Part shown: in pieces, positions 38,580 through 47,292 of the stretch
Layout of the letters: the number at the start of each line of letters is the position of its first letter
Position numbering within the stretch: the first letter of the stretch is position 1
Assembly: GCF_039539445.1 (NCBI RefSeq)
Contig: NZ_BAABDD010000004.1
Span: forward strand, 124,001 to 188,000
Origin: Salinactinospora qingdaonensis
GTDB taxonomy: Bacteria; Actinomycetota; Actinomycetes; Streptosporangiales; Streptosporangiaceae
DNA length: 64,000 bases
Direction of reading: 5' to 3'
Position numbers and translations under genes: made by a program
The notes under the pieces: model-generated
Told to the model about the DNA's origin: nothing
Databases searched by the model: none
What the model saw: the letters and a program-made list of their open reading frames with translations, nothing else

Positions 38580-38993
38580 AACCGCAGTCTAACCTTGGTC
38601 TTTCGTGAGGTGTCGTCGGCTAGTCGAAAGCACCTTCGCGCCCCCTTCCCCCGAGGGGCAGACCGAACGGCCCGTTCGACTGCATTGGCTGGGACGGCGA
38701 CCCTGTTGCGGTGCTGGAAACAGTCTCCGCTGACGGGATGTGCTGGACGTGGCCGCACGAGAAACCGAGAGGTGGGGATGTGGCTGCTGGCCAACATCGC
38801 GTGCACTGTATCGAGGGGAGTCGCCGGCCGTACGCGAGCTTCGCCCTATCCCGACGTTTTCCGAATTCGAGGGGTGCAGCTTGTCCAGGAGGGAAGACCG
38901 GGCCATCGTGACTCCAGGGCTGGGAAGTTTATACAGGGCGCTGCAGCAGTTTTGCCCTCCACGCCACCTAGTCCACCAAGCCCCCACAGTCAC
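38580..38993. other. Gene-free stretch before leader 3
   Basis: No coding sequence is supported. Unlike the regions before leaders 2, 4 and 5, I see no convincing cas3-end fragment here. Confidence 0.4.
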
Positions 38994-39156
38994 GCTCTTT
39001 GATAACTCCACACGCCCATCCAGGCTCGCGCGAACCCCAAGTGCCCACGCAATCCCGGGGAGGTTCTCAAGCACAAAACCTTACAAACTCCGCAAAATGC
39101 CCTGTCTCGCAGGCCAATCAGCCCTCCGGAAAACGCATCATCCCACGTCAGGAAGC
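38994..39156 (+). promoter_or_regulatory. CRISPR leader 3
   Basis: A ~163-bp copy of the leader with features of both subgroups: CTCTTTGATAACTCC and CGGGGAGGTTC as in leaders 1 and 5, but its array has the CGA-loop repeat of arrays 2 and 4. It is the most diverged leader in its middle part. Confidence 0.8.
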
Positions 39157-39557
39157 GTGTCCACGGCTTCCGAGAAGCCGTCCCCGTTGAAGCCACCCCA
39201 ACCTGCTCTCCGGCGACGACATCGCCGAGATGTGTCCACGGCTTCCGAGAAGCCGTCCCCGTTGAAGCGGTCACCGAGGGCCACCTCCAGCGCGCCGAGG
39301 GCCTGGTGTCCACGGCTTCCGAGAAGCCGTCCCCGTTGAAGCGAGGTAGCCGATGCCGGGAGTGTCCTCGTCGATCGTGTCCACGGCTTCCGAGAAGCCG
39401 TCCCCGTTGAAGCCGGCGGATCTGGATCTGGCTACGCGCGCCGTCGTGTGTCCACGGCTTCCCAGAAGCCGTCCCCGTTGAAGCCGGGGTGGCCATCAGG
39501 CGACACCTCCCTCGACCTCGTGTGTCCACGGCTTCCGAGAAGCCGTCTCTGTTGAAG
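39157..39557 (+). CRISPR. CRISPR array 3 (6 repeats, 5 spacers)
   Basis: CGA-loop repeats start at 39157, 39232, 39306, 39377, 39448 and 39522; spacers are 35-39 bp. Repeat 5 has CCCAGAAG for CCGAGAAG, and the last ends TCTCTGTTGAAG. It is the shortest array. A CCGTTGAAGC fragment near 39640 may be a trace of lost repeats. Confidence 0.96.
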
Positions 39558-39587
39558 TCGCAGGCCAGCACTGGGCCGCCGTCACCG

Positions 39588-39767
39588 GCCGTTCGCCTGC
39601 TCGCGGCCAGCCGTGCCGCTCGCCGCGTTCTAGCGCGCACCGTTGAAGCGACACGGTTGGCTGTCGCCTGTCCCTTGTGCGGCACGCGGGCGTTGACTCG
39701 GCTGACTGCGCTCAGCCCTGTCACTTGTGACTACTGTGACGCCGAAATCAAGACGGGTTGGCTTTAA
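39588..39767 (+). pseudogene. C-terminal fragment of a zinc-ribbon protein
   Basis: The frame directly after array 3 reads RLLAASRAARRVLARTVEA then VACPLCGTRALTRL and VTCDYCDAEIKTGWL, a paired CxxC zinc ribbon at a protein C terminus, similar to small proteins of actinophages and plasmids. No start codon exists before the array, so the 5' part seems to have been lost where the array ends. It converges on the methyltransferase gene with a 4-bp overlap of stops. Confidence 0.55.
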
Positions 39768-40990
39768 GGGGGTGGGGACAGAGGGTAACGCTTGGAATTG
39801 TCGGGTGAGCTGTACCAGACGTATTGCTCTTCAGGGGTGACGGTTAGCCCGAGGTGGTGGCGGGGTGGTTCGCCGAGGTCGAGCCATTGCTGGTAGCGGG
39901 TTTGGGCCTCGTCCCACAGGCGTCGGGGGCCGTCTTGTCTGACGGTGACGCCGTCGCTGTCGGCGGTGGCGAAGGCCCAGGAGCCGTCTTGGGTGAGCAG
40001 CCAGTGTTCCTCGGGGTGATGCGGGTAGCGGACGCGGATCGTGTGGAGGTCGCTGAGCAGGGCGAGGAAGAAGCGCGCGTTTGGGTCGTCGAGGATGGTG
40101 GTGAGGTCGAGGGGGGAGTGTTTGGCGGGGGCGGCTTGCTCCTGTTCTTCGGTGATGGTGCTGTAGAGGGCGAAGGCGGTGGCCGACTCGTGGGTGCGTG
40201 TGGGCATGAAGCCGGCGGTGTCGGTGGTGAAGTGGCCGCTGGCTTCGCCTTTGGCGGCATCCACGGTGAGTCGGACCAGAATTCCCCCGCCCAGAGGGCG
40301 GTAGAGGTTGGCGAGGATGGTTCCGCCGTGGCTGACCTGTTCCAGCCAGGCCGGGGGGATCGCCGGGAACGAGGCGGTGGCCATCAGGTGGGTGTAGGGG
40401 CCACAATCGGGCCAGCCGTGGGCGCCGTCGCCAGAGGTGAGATTCGGGGCATAGCCTGCTTGGGTCAGGTTTGTTCGGGCGCTTTCGACCAGACCGGGGT
40501 CGATGTCGAGGCTGGCGACCGCGGCTGATCCCAGCCGGTGGGCCAGGAGGGCGGCGTTGTATCCGGTGCCGGTGCCGATTTCCAGCATGCGCGATCCGTC
40601 GCTGGGGGCGAGGAGTTCGAGCATGCTGGCCATGAGCGCTGGTTGGGAGCTGGTGCAGGTCATCTTGGCGGCGGTGACCGAGCCTTGGCGCAGTGCGGTC
40701 TGCCAGGCGGTGTCGTCGCCGTCGAGTTGGGTGATGCAGATGTCGTCGGTGTAGACGTGCTCCAGCCAGGCGTGGCGCTGGTGCGGGTCGGTGCCGTCCA
40801 GCGGGGTGTAGGTGCCGTTGTTGTCGGCGCTGGGCACGAACACGCGGGGGACGAAGACGTGGCGGGCTACCTCGGTGAAGGCGCGCTGCCACTCGGGTGA
40901 GGCGAGGGCGCCGATGTCGACGAGATGGCGCACGAGCTGCTGACGCAACCGCTGTGATCGGTCGTCGTCGACCAGGTGAGCCTCAACCAT
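39764..40990 (-). CDS. tgmC: PIMT-like methyltransferase of a graspetide cluster
   Basis: 408 residues. The protein-L-isoaspartate methyltransferase core includes WQRAFTEVARHVFVPRVF, SVTAAKMTCTSSQPALMASML, MLEIGTGTGYNAALLAHRLG (SAM site, about residue 145) and ASLDIDPGLVESARTNL. A ~200-residue C-terminal extension (ends YVWYSSPDNSKRYPL) exceeds housekeeping PIMT. In fuscimiditide-type pathways such enzymes methylate an Asp of the cross-linked peptide, leading to an aspartimide. Its ATG overlaps the ligase stop by 8 bp. Confidence 0.88.
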   Translation of the reverse strand: MVEAHLVDDDRSQRLRQQLVRHLVDIGALASPEWQRAFTEVARHVFVPRVFVPSADNNGTYTPLDGTDPHQRHAWLEHVYTDDICITQLDGDDTAWQTALRQGSVTAAKMTCTSSQPALMASMLELLAPSDGSRMLEIGTGTGYNAALLAHRLGSAAVASLDIDPGLVESARTNLTQAGYAPNLTSGDGAHGWPDCGPYTHLMATASFPAIPPAWLEQVSHGGTILANLYRPLGGGILVRLTVDAAKGEASGHFTTDTAGFMPTRTHESATAFALYSTITEEQEQAAPAKHSPLDLTTILDDPNARFFLALLSDLHTIRVRYPHHPEEHWLLTQDGSWAFATADSDGVTVRQDGPRRLWDEAQTRYQQWLDLGEPPRHHLGLTVTPEEQYVWYSSPDNSKRYPLSPPP

Positions 40991-41936
40991 GGGCGGGTCC
41001 TTTCTCCAGTGCGGTGGCCAGTGCGGCGGCGATGTCGGCGGCGACCTCGCTGATCCAGGCCCACTGGCCGTTGGGGTTGATCTCTAGGAACACCCAGTCG
41101 CCGGTCTCGGTGACCAGGAAGTCCAACGCGCCAAAGCGCAGCCCGAGGTCGCGCGTCAGCGCCAGGACCGAGGTACGCACCGGCTCGGGAACCCTCACCT
41201 GCTCGTAGGTCAGCGAAGCGTAGTCGGAGCGCCAGTCCACCTCGGCTTGGGGCGAGTCGCTGTGGATGGCGGCGGCGAAGCACTGGTCGTCGACTACGGT
41301 CAGCCGGATGGCGTGGGTGTGGGCGATCCACTCTTGGACCATGTGCGCGGTCATCGCCACACCAGGGTCATCGAGTTCCTCGGCGGTGGTTGTGGTCGTG
41401 AACAGCAGACGTCGCCGCCCGTCCTCAGCCCTGACACCCCGGGGGGAGAACGGCTTGTAGACCACCGTGTCGAGGTCGCGGGCGAAGTCGCGGGCGGCGG
41501 CGGGTTCGTTGGTGATGAGCGTGCGCGGTACCCGCAGCCCGCAGGCCCGCGCGCGCTGGAGTTGGATGGGCTTGTACTCGGCGTTGGCGATCTGTGCGGG
41601 ATGGTTGAGCCAGCGCGGAACCGCTGCCAGCGTGCCCAGGAAACCGAGTTTGGCCTCCAGCGCCGCCCAGTCGCGGTCAGCCTCACTCATCTGTGGGGGA
41701 AACCTGAAGCTACGGGGGCGGCGGTAGTAGATCCCGCTGATCTCGGTGAGGTCGAGGCGGTGCTGTTCGGTGCGCAGGGTGCCGGCCCATTCGTCGTCGA
41801 GAGTCGCCGATATCGACAGCCGCGTCGGGAAGTCGGCGACATCGCAGCGAACGACCGGCACCCGGCGCCGGTTCAGCTCCGCGACGACCCAATCCGCGGT
41901 GGGATCGAACCAGTGCGTGAGGATGAGAACCGTCAT
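40983..41936 (-). CDS. tgmB: ATP-grasp peptide ligase (graspetide maturase)
   Basis: 317 residues; joins acidic side chains of a precursor peptide to Ser/Thr or Lys side chains. Features: VLILTHWFDPTADWVVAELNRRRVPVVRCD, GIYYRRPRSFRFPP, WLNHPAQIANAEYKPIQLQRARACGLRVPRTLITN (each a typical segment), DTVVYKPFSPRG (ATP-binding Lys), FGALDFLVTE and VFLEINPNGQWAW (metal-binding Glu/Asn). Encoded 6 bp after the precursor gene and coupled to the methyltransferase. Expected to install ester links in the Thr-rich core of the precursor. Confidence 0.93.
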   Translation of the reverse strand: MTVLILTHWFDPTADWVVAELNRRRVPVVRCDVADFPTRLSISATLDDEWAGTLRTEQHRLDLTEISGIYYRRPRSFRFPPQMSEADRDWAALEAKLGFLGTLAAVPRWLNHPAQIANAEYKPIQLQRARACGLRVPRTLITNEPAAARDFARDLDTVVYKPFSPRGVRAEDGRRRLLFTTTTTAEELDDPGVAMTAHMVQEWIAHTHAIRLTVVDDQCFAAAIHSDSPQAEVDWRSDYASLTYEQVRVPEPVRTSVLALTRDLGLRFGALDFLVTETGDWVFLEINPNGQWAWISEVAADIAAALATALEKGPAHG

Positions 41937-41942
41937 CGGCTG

Positions 41943-42245
41943 TTAGCTGGCGGGGCCAACATCGGTGTCGTCATCGGGTGCCTGCCGGTCGTCGGAGTTA
42001 GTGGATGTGGTGGTTTCGCCGCTTTGCCGCTTCATCATCGGCACGCTCACGCCCTCAACCTCCACCATGGAGATCTGACGTTGGGGATCGTAGTAGGCAC
42101 GCTCGGTCTCGGCGGTCTGTTCGGGATCGGCGGGGACGTCCACCGCATGACGCACGCCGAAGGGGCGGACCGTGGCTGGAGGCTCGGCCACAGCAGTACC
42201 GCTGTTGTCGGCATCAGCCAGAGGGAACACATCGTGGAACTGCAC
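41943..42245 (-). CDS. tgmA: Graspetide precursor peptide (ATP-grasp target RiPP)
   Basis: A 100-residue peptide from a GTG with AAAGGA upstream. The leader contains FPLADADNSGTAVAEPPATV, RPFGVRHAV and the conserved YYDPQRQISMVEVEG motif. The core from ~77 is ETTTSTNSDDRQAPDDDTDV: clustered Thr (78-80, 82) as ester donors and Asp (85, 86, 91-93, 95) as acceptors. This agrees with the actinobacterial aspartimidylated graspetide class exemplified by fuscimiditide. The operon order precursor-ligase-methyltransferase supports it. Confidence 0.9.
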   Translation of the reverse strand: MQFHDVFPLADADNSGTAVAEPPATVRPFGVRHAVDVPADPEQTAETERAYYDPQRQISMVEVEGVSVPMMKRQSGETTTSTNSDDRQAPDDDTDVGPAS

Positions 42246-42430
42246 GGGGGTGTCCTTTCGTCTCGGGAGGACAAAGGGTGGATACCCACCCCTGACAGGT
42301 CGCGAAGCCGCAAGACCATCGCCGAAAGCGGCCAAGCGGCCCCACGAAAACCGAGGTCTAACGAGGCGGCGGCCACAGGGAATCGGAGGCCGAATCCGGT
42401 AGCGGGGTGATGTGGGGCTGCCCCAGTGCC

Positions 42431-42550
42431 TCACATCGCGTACCTGGGCTCGAACTCGGCGGCCAACTCCTCAGGGGTGCGGCCCGCACGCGCCAGTTCC
42501 AGGATCTGGGTGCGGTACTCCGGCGGGGAGGCCGGACGGGTCTTCGGCAC
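42431..42550 (-). pseudogene. IS3-type transposase OrfA N-terminal fragment
   Basis: A 39-residue frame starts with GTG behind GAAGGGAGAG and reads VPKTRPASPPEYRTQILELARAG then RTPEELAAEFEP, the usual start of IS3-family OrfA. It ends at a stop after RYAM where the HTH should continue; the rest of the IS is missing. Confidence 0.7.
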
Positions 42551-42767
42551 GATGAACTCTCCCTTCGATGGGCAAACTATTCCAAGTCGGACACTGTCCA
42601 CCGAACCGAAGCAAGATCAGCAAACCGCTCTGAACAGGGCATTTGAGTAGCTACGAAGGTAGGTGACTGCTAAACCGACAACCCAGTGCGGTTGTTTTTG
42701 ATCACTGGAAGACGTTCGAGAGGTTTTCTTTCGCGCGCTGATTACTGATATCTGCTATGTTCCTCCT

Positions 42768-43565
42768 GTGACTGAGCAGGAGCAGGTCCTCGAAGACCTC
42801 AGCGCTGATGGCGTAGTGGACGCGATAACCTGGGCACAGCGATCGACCTACCGGCGCGTGCTCGCCGATCTTTCCCGCGAAGCTGGCTACAAGAACAGCT
42901 CCATTGGAACAGCCGCCTACGACGTGATGGTGGACCGGCTCGACCGAGTGTGCCAGTGTGGCCCCTTCGAACCAGATCCTGATGCCCCTGAGGGCGGGAG
43001 CGATGTGCTCTACGAGGGACTCCACACCGATGAGCAGTTGGAGCGTTGGCTGTTGCCCTCGGGGCAGGTGGTTCGTGATGATGCAAACGGCTCCCAAGGT
43101 TGGCGCTCTGGACGGTGGCGTTGGCTGCGAGCCTCCTTCAAGTTCGACAAGATCGACGAAATCCGCTGGCCCACCAAAAGCTTCACTAAGCAGCGTGTAG
43201 CCCAGCAGCCCTACCCCGAGGAGGATGCCTTGTTCTCCGTAGAGGAATTGGAAGAACTCGGGGGGATGACGGCAGCGTTCAGTCTCGAAGAGTTTCGCGA
43301 GACGCTGGTTCTGGCCCATAGCGCTGACATCATCACCGGGCAGACCCAGCTGTTTCTGGGGCGGCCACGGTGGAACGTGGACGGTGGACCAGCTTGGCAC
43401 TGGCGTCACGATCTGCTTGGTTTGTCGCCCGAAGATGGCCGCGGCCAGGTGGGGGACGAGCCTTTTGCACCGATGCCAACTACCCCCTCCGAAGTTGCCG
43501 ATGCTCCGGTTCGCCTGCGTCCTGCTGGCTCAGATCCGGCGAAACGTGCGCGTGATCACGGATGA
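42768..43565 (+). CDS. Hypothetical protein, partner of the ImmA/IrrE protein
   Basis: 265 residues from a GTG. I do not recognise a family. Visible are an N-terminal helical part (EQVLEDLSADGVVDAITWAQR), a Cys pair CQCG, an aromatic stretch SGRWRWLRASFKFDKIDEIRWP, and a disordered Pro-rich tail. It overlaps the ImmA/IrrE gene by 4 bp (ATGA), so the two products are probably made together and may act as a toxin-antitoxin-like or defence pair. Confidence 0.6.
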   Translation: MTEQEQVLEDLSADGVVDAITWAQRSTYRRVLADLSREAGYKNSSIGTAAYDVMVDRLDRVCQCGPFEPDPDAPEGGSDVLYEGLHTDEQLERWLLPSGQVVRDDANGSQGWRSGRWRWLRASFKFDKIDEIRWPTKSFTKQRVAQQPYPEEDALFSVEELEELGGMTAAFSLEEFRETLVLAHSADIITGQTQLFLGRPRWNVDGGPAWHWRHDLLGLSPEDGRGQVGDEPFAPMPTTPSEVADAPVRLRPAGSDPAKRARDHG

Positions 43566-44746
43566 GCAGCAGACTCGATGATGTCGCCGCGTTCTTTGAC
43601 GGGGGACGTCTGACACTGGCGCGTAACCTGGCTGGTCTGCGTAAGAATAAGCTGGCCGGTCTTATCGAGAAGAGCCCGACCGCTATTGCGGCCTATGAAA
43701 ACGGTGCTAAGCGGCCGGCTCCGGCAACGGTGGCCCAGTTAGCGCTGGTTTTGGAAGTCGAGCCGGGATTTTTCCTGGCTCGGCCTCGGGACCTACCCAG
43801 GTTGGGTACCCCCCCACATTTTCGGTCGTTGCGCTCGACGAGTCAGATTGCCCGTGATCAAGCCCATGCCTATGGTCAACTCGCTGTTGATGTGGCTACC
43901 GTCATCGAACGCCATGTCGAATTTCCCCGGCGAGCGTTGCCTGTCTGTCCGGTGGCAGTCGATGAGGCCGATAACGACGCTCCTGAACAGGCAGCCCAGC
44001 TCTTGCGAAAGGAATGGGATCTACCAGCAGGACCCATCGGGCACCTGGTCCGCCTGGTAGAGAACCACGGCGGTTTGGTCGTGTTCAGCCCGACTGCGAC
44101 AGCCGCCGTCGATGCCTACTCTTTTGATACGCCAGAACGTCCCATCATCCTGCTCAATCCGTTAAAAGACGACTACTATCGGCAGCGCTTCGATGTGGCT
44201 CACGAACTCGGCCATCTTGTGATGCATCTCGACGCAGATCCGGGAGGGCGTGTCGCAGAAGAGCAGGCTAACCGCTTCGCAGCCGAACTGCTGATGCCCG
44301 CAGCCCAAATCAAAGACTTTCTACCCAGTCGAGCTGATTGGCAGCGCTTCGGCCAACTCAAGCAGTACTGGAACGTTAGCCTTCAAGCTTTGCTCTACCG
44401 GGCCCGACGGCTGGGAGCGATGCGTGATGTGACCTACCGCAATGCCATGAGTACCGTCTCCGCACGCGGTTGGCGTCGCCGAGAACCAGGCACCATGCCA
44501 CTTCTGGAGCAGCCATCGCTCTTGCCCGGAGCAGTTCGGCTTCTGCAACAGGAAGCTGGTGTAGAAGAACGTACGTTAGCCACAGAATGCCAGGTTCCCA
44601 TGAACCTGTTCAAAACAATCACCGCACGCACGCCTCAACAGCCCATCTCGCAGTCTAGTTCTAATCATCAAGAAAATGAGGCCAGCCAAAGCGCTCATGG
44701 CGTAACCTCGCTGCTCAGTCGGTTATCCAGTAAAAATGACGGTTGA
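43562..44746 (+). CDS. XRE HTH plus ImmA/IrrE-type zinc metallopeptidase
   Basis: 394 residues. Residues ~17-65 are a Cro/CI HTH (LARNLAGLRKNKLAGLIEKS to APATVAQLALVLEVEPGFF). Residues ~150-260 are the ImmA/IrrE peptidase with HELGH at 214-218 (zinc ligands) after QRFDVA and the downstream AEEQANRFAAELLMPAAQ (third ligand Glu). The C-terminal ~120 residues form an extra region. Such proteins usually cleave a repressor to switch on an element or stress genes. Overlap with the upstream gene suggests that protein is target or partner. Confidence 0.85.
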   Translation: MSSRLDDVAAFFDGGRLTLARNLAGLRKNKLAGLIEKSPTAIAAYENGAKRPAPATVAQLALVLEVEPGFFLARPRDLPRLGTPPHFRSLRSTSQIARDQAHAYGQLAVDVATVIERHVEFPRRALPVCPVAVDEADNDAPEQAAQLLRKEWDLPAGPIGHLVRLVENHGGLVVFSPTATAAVDAYSFDTPERPIILLNPLKDDYYRQRFDVAHELGHLVMHLDADPGGRVAEEQANRFAAELLMPAAQIKDFLPSRADWQRFGQLKQYWNVSLQALLYRARRLGAMRDVTYRNAMSTVSARGWRRREPGTMPLLEQPSLLPGAVRLLQQEAGVEERTLATECQVPMNLFKTITARTPQQPISQSSSNHQENEASQSAHGVTSLLSRLSSKNDG

Positions 44747-45148
44747 CATTCGCGGAGGGGTCGGTAGATAAATTGGGTTTCCCTTTATCGCTATGAAGCG
44801 GGATTCTGCTTCTTCCTTGTCGGTCCTGGTATGAAAGGAATCTAGCCACGGAAAGCCGAATGTAGTTACACCTGGAGTCGAGACCATCGCCGTTCGCAAG
44901 CCTTATGGACTTTGAGGGCAGCAGGCGGATCTTGATGGACGCCCTCCTCCAAAAGAGACCACCTTGGCGCCTATATCGAGCACCGTGAAACACTCCGCTA
45001 CGCAACCGCATCGCACGCACTCCTTGCCATAGCCACTATGGCTGCTGCCGAGCCTTTTCCTACCCTTGACAGTAAATCCGCCTCTCCTCTCCCCGTATCG
45101 CCTTCCACACCATCTAACCCACCGACTCCCCCCGACTCCCCGCGGCCG
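44747..45148. other. Gene-free stretch with a cas3-end fragment before leader 4
   Basis: No gene is supported. At 44998-45057 the sequence ACCGCATCGC, then CATAGCCACTATGGC and GCTGCCGAGCC resembles the end of the cas3 fusion gene (28556-28605), with several changes. It stands in the same relation to the leader as the parent gene end does to leader 1. Confidence 0.55.
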
Positions 45149-45313
45149 TGCTCCTTGATAACTCCACACACCCTCTCCCGGCTCGCGCGAACCCCAAGTG
45201 CCCACGCAATCCCCGGGAGGTTCCTAAGCACAAAAACCTACAAACCACGCAAAACGCACCGCATTACGGGCCAGTCGACATCCCAGAAAACGCATCGCCC
45301 CACGTCAAGAAGC
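45149..45313 (+). promoter_or_regulatory. CRISPR leader 4
   Basis: About 165 bp, nearly identical to leader 2, directly before array 4. Confidence 0.83.
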
Positions 45314-46152
45314 GTGTCCACGGCTTCCGAGAAGCCGTCCCCGTTGAAGCAACTCAATCCCACGGACATCTTACCCGTACTGGGGCGTGTCCACGGCTTC
45401 CGAGAAGCCGTCCCCGTTGAAGCCCAGGTAGACCAAGCTCGGGTCCTCCGGAAAGTCGAGGTGTCCACGGCTTCCGAGAAGCCGTCCCCGTTGAAGCGAG
45501 GTCCTCGGCGTTACCGGTGAGTGCGGCCTCCATGTGTCCACGGCTTCCGAGAAGCCGTCCCCGTTGAAGCCCCGCAGCATCCGCCGGTTCGCGTCGAGCA
45601 GCGTGGTGTCCACGGCTTCCGAGAAGCCGTCCCCGTTGAAGCTCGCTGATACCCCAGCCGAACGAGTGCGAGCCGAGGGTGTCCACGGCTTCCGAGAAGC
45701 CGTCCCCGTTGAAGCGCTGCTTATCCTGCCCGCAATCTGGATGGTGTCGCGGGTGTCCACGGCTTCCGAGAAGCCGTCCCCGTTGAAGCGGGCAGGCATA
45801 CACCCGCCTCATCTCCGAGGGCCAGTGTCCACGGCTTCCGAGAAGCCGTCCCCGTTGAAGCGCCGGGGTGCGGGTCATCAGTGAAGATGTCGCCGGGTGT
45901 CCACGGCTTCCGAGAAGCCGTCCCCGTTGAAGCCCACGTTTCGCGGGAGATGATCGGCTCCCATGTGGCCTGTGTCCACGGCTTCCGAGAAGCCGTCCCC
46001 GTTGAAGCAGGGGTTCAGCGGCCCGCCCGGTCGACGGTCCTAGGTGTCCACGGCTTCCGAGAAGCCGTCCCCGTTGAAGCATGGCGTGCCCGCATGGCTA
46101 CGTCATGGAGGGCCGCGTGTCCATTGCTTCCCAAAGGCCGTCCCGGTGTCAA
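45314..46152 (+). CRISPR. CRISPR array 4 (12 repeats, 11 spacers)
   Basis: CGA-loop repeats start at 45314, 45387, 45461, 45534, 45606, 45679, 45753, 45825, 45897, 45972, 46044 and 46117; spacers are 36-39 bp. The final repeat (GTGTCCATTGC, CCCAAAGGCCGTCCCGG) is degenerate and runs directly into a toxin-gene fragment. Confidence 0.97.
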
Positions 46153-46243
46153 TGTCATCGTCGGTAAGGATGGGAACTTCGTGAGCGGTTGGGAGCTCAG
46201 TCCCGATCAGCTACGCCACGTCACGAGCACGGGGGATCTTTGA
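46142..46243 (+). pseudogene. C-terminal fragment of a polymorphic toxin
   Basis: The frame after array 4 reads PGVNVIVGKDGNFVSGWELS then PDQLRHVTSTGDL and stop, typical of the extreme C terminus of a polymorphic (Rhs/CDI-like) toxin. The rest of the toxin is absent; the array's last repeat occupies the junction. Its TGA overlaps the ATG of the downstream immunity gene, the normal toxin-immunity arrangement. Confidence 0.6.
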
Positions 46244-46515
46244 TGTCGGCTCCTGTTGGCCCCTACGTGGAGTTGTGTAAGCGCTTCGGTGCGGGGGAGA
46301 TGACGCCGGCGTGCTTCGAAGCGCTCTTTCTGGTGATGTTCAAGTCTGAGAAGCGGACGTTCGGAGCCTTCTACCACGATGTCAACGAGCTGTTCTGGGC
46401 GGTGGACTCCTACTGCTCCGATCCTGAGATCCGGGAGTCCACCGATCTGGACGAAGAGCAGCTGCGCCGGGCCGCGAACGACTTCGTCGCCTCCGTCCGT
46501 GCACAGGGCTCCTAG
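46243..46515 (+). CDS. Colicin D-type immunity protein
   Basis: 90 residues from an ATG with GGGGGA upstream. It matches the colicin-immunity family: PYVELCKRFGAGEMTPACFEALFLVMF, then ELFWAVDSYCSDPEIRES and DLDEEQLRRAANDFVASV. Such proteins block a cognate tRNase-type toxin. The toxin gene next to it survives only as a C-terminal fragment, so this is an orphan immunity gene. Confidence 0.78.
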   Translation: MSAPVGPYVELCKRFGAGEMTPACFEALFLVMFKSEKRTFGAFYHDVNELFWAVDSYCSDPEIRESTDLDEEQLRRAANDFVASVRAQGS

Positions 46516-46603
46516 AGCCGAAAAGGAACGTGGTGGGCCGCTGCCAAGGGAAACGTCGGGTGATCTCTGGGAGAGCAGCCCCACCTCGGCAGGGAGCTGG
46601 AGC

Positions 46604-47292
46604 ATGAGCGGGTCGTTTGTCCTGGGGGCCTATTGGGGCGCGCGTCGGGAGGATGTGGACTGGTGTGCTGTGCGGTTCACCGTCTGCATGAGCGAGCTGG
46701 CCGGGCTCCATCCGCTGCTGCGCGGCTGGCAGGGGCAAGGCGACAGCCGGGAAGAGGCCATGGCGATGCCGATCCTCGCTCCCGAGCATGGTGCGGTCCG
46801 CGAAGCGCTGCTGCACGGTTCGAAAGCCAGCGGAGCAGAGGATCCCGCCACGAGCGAGCGCGGCTTCCGGATCGGCCTGTGGAACGGCCAAGAGCCCGGG
46901 GTGGCGCTGAGCGTGTCGTGCGGGGCGGAGCGGCTGGCCGGCCGGATGAAGAACCGGTTCCTGCTCGACCTGCCCCCCGGCGACAAAGCACGCGATCTCT
47001 ACGCACCCGACCTCGTCCACAGCATGATGGCCACCGTCATCAACGCCTGGGAGCCCGACTGGGCGACCTTCTACGACGACGCCATAGGCGACATTCAGCA
47101 TCCCGCCACCGGAAGCGCCATCGTGGGCTGGCTGACCTACCGCGCCACACCACTGTCGATCTCACCGGACCAACTTCCCGCCCCACAACCATCGAGCCCC
47201 ACGGGACGGGCACCCTCATCCGCCTCGGCAACGACCCGCTGCGTGTCTCCCCGGAACACACCGCCCAGGTCTACGCCGCTCTCACCCCCTGA
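46604..47292 (+). pseudogene. Imm52-family immunity protein with 3' frameshift
   Basis: The ATG follows AGGGAGCTGGAGC. The frame gives SGSFVLGAYWGARREDVDWC, LHPLLRGWQGQGDSREEAM, GFRIGLWNGQEPGVALSVSCG and IVGWLTYRATPLSI, as in the Imm52 family. Near 47180 the reading frame shifts; the other frame continues TTIEPHGTGTLIRLGNDPLR and EHTAQVYAALTP, the expected family C terminus. Either disrupted or affected by a sequencing error. Confidence 0.7.

Noticed and set aside
38640..38993. A cas3-end fragment before leader 3
   Set aside because: Only scattered matches (for example GGCGCTGCAGCAG) were seen; not distinguishable from chance by eye.
39640..39649. CCGTTGAAGC after array 3 as a further CRISPR repeat
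   Set aside because: Only ten bases match the repeat end and the sequence fits the zinc-ribbon reading frame; may be chance.
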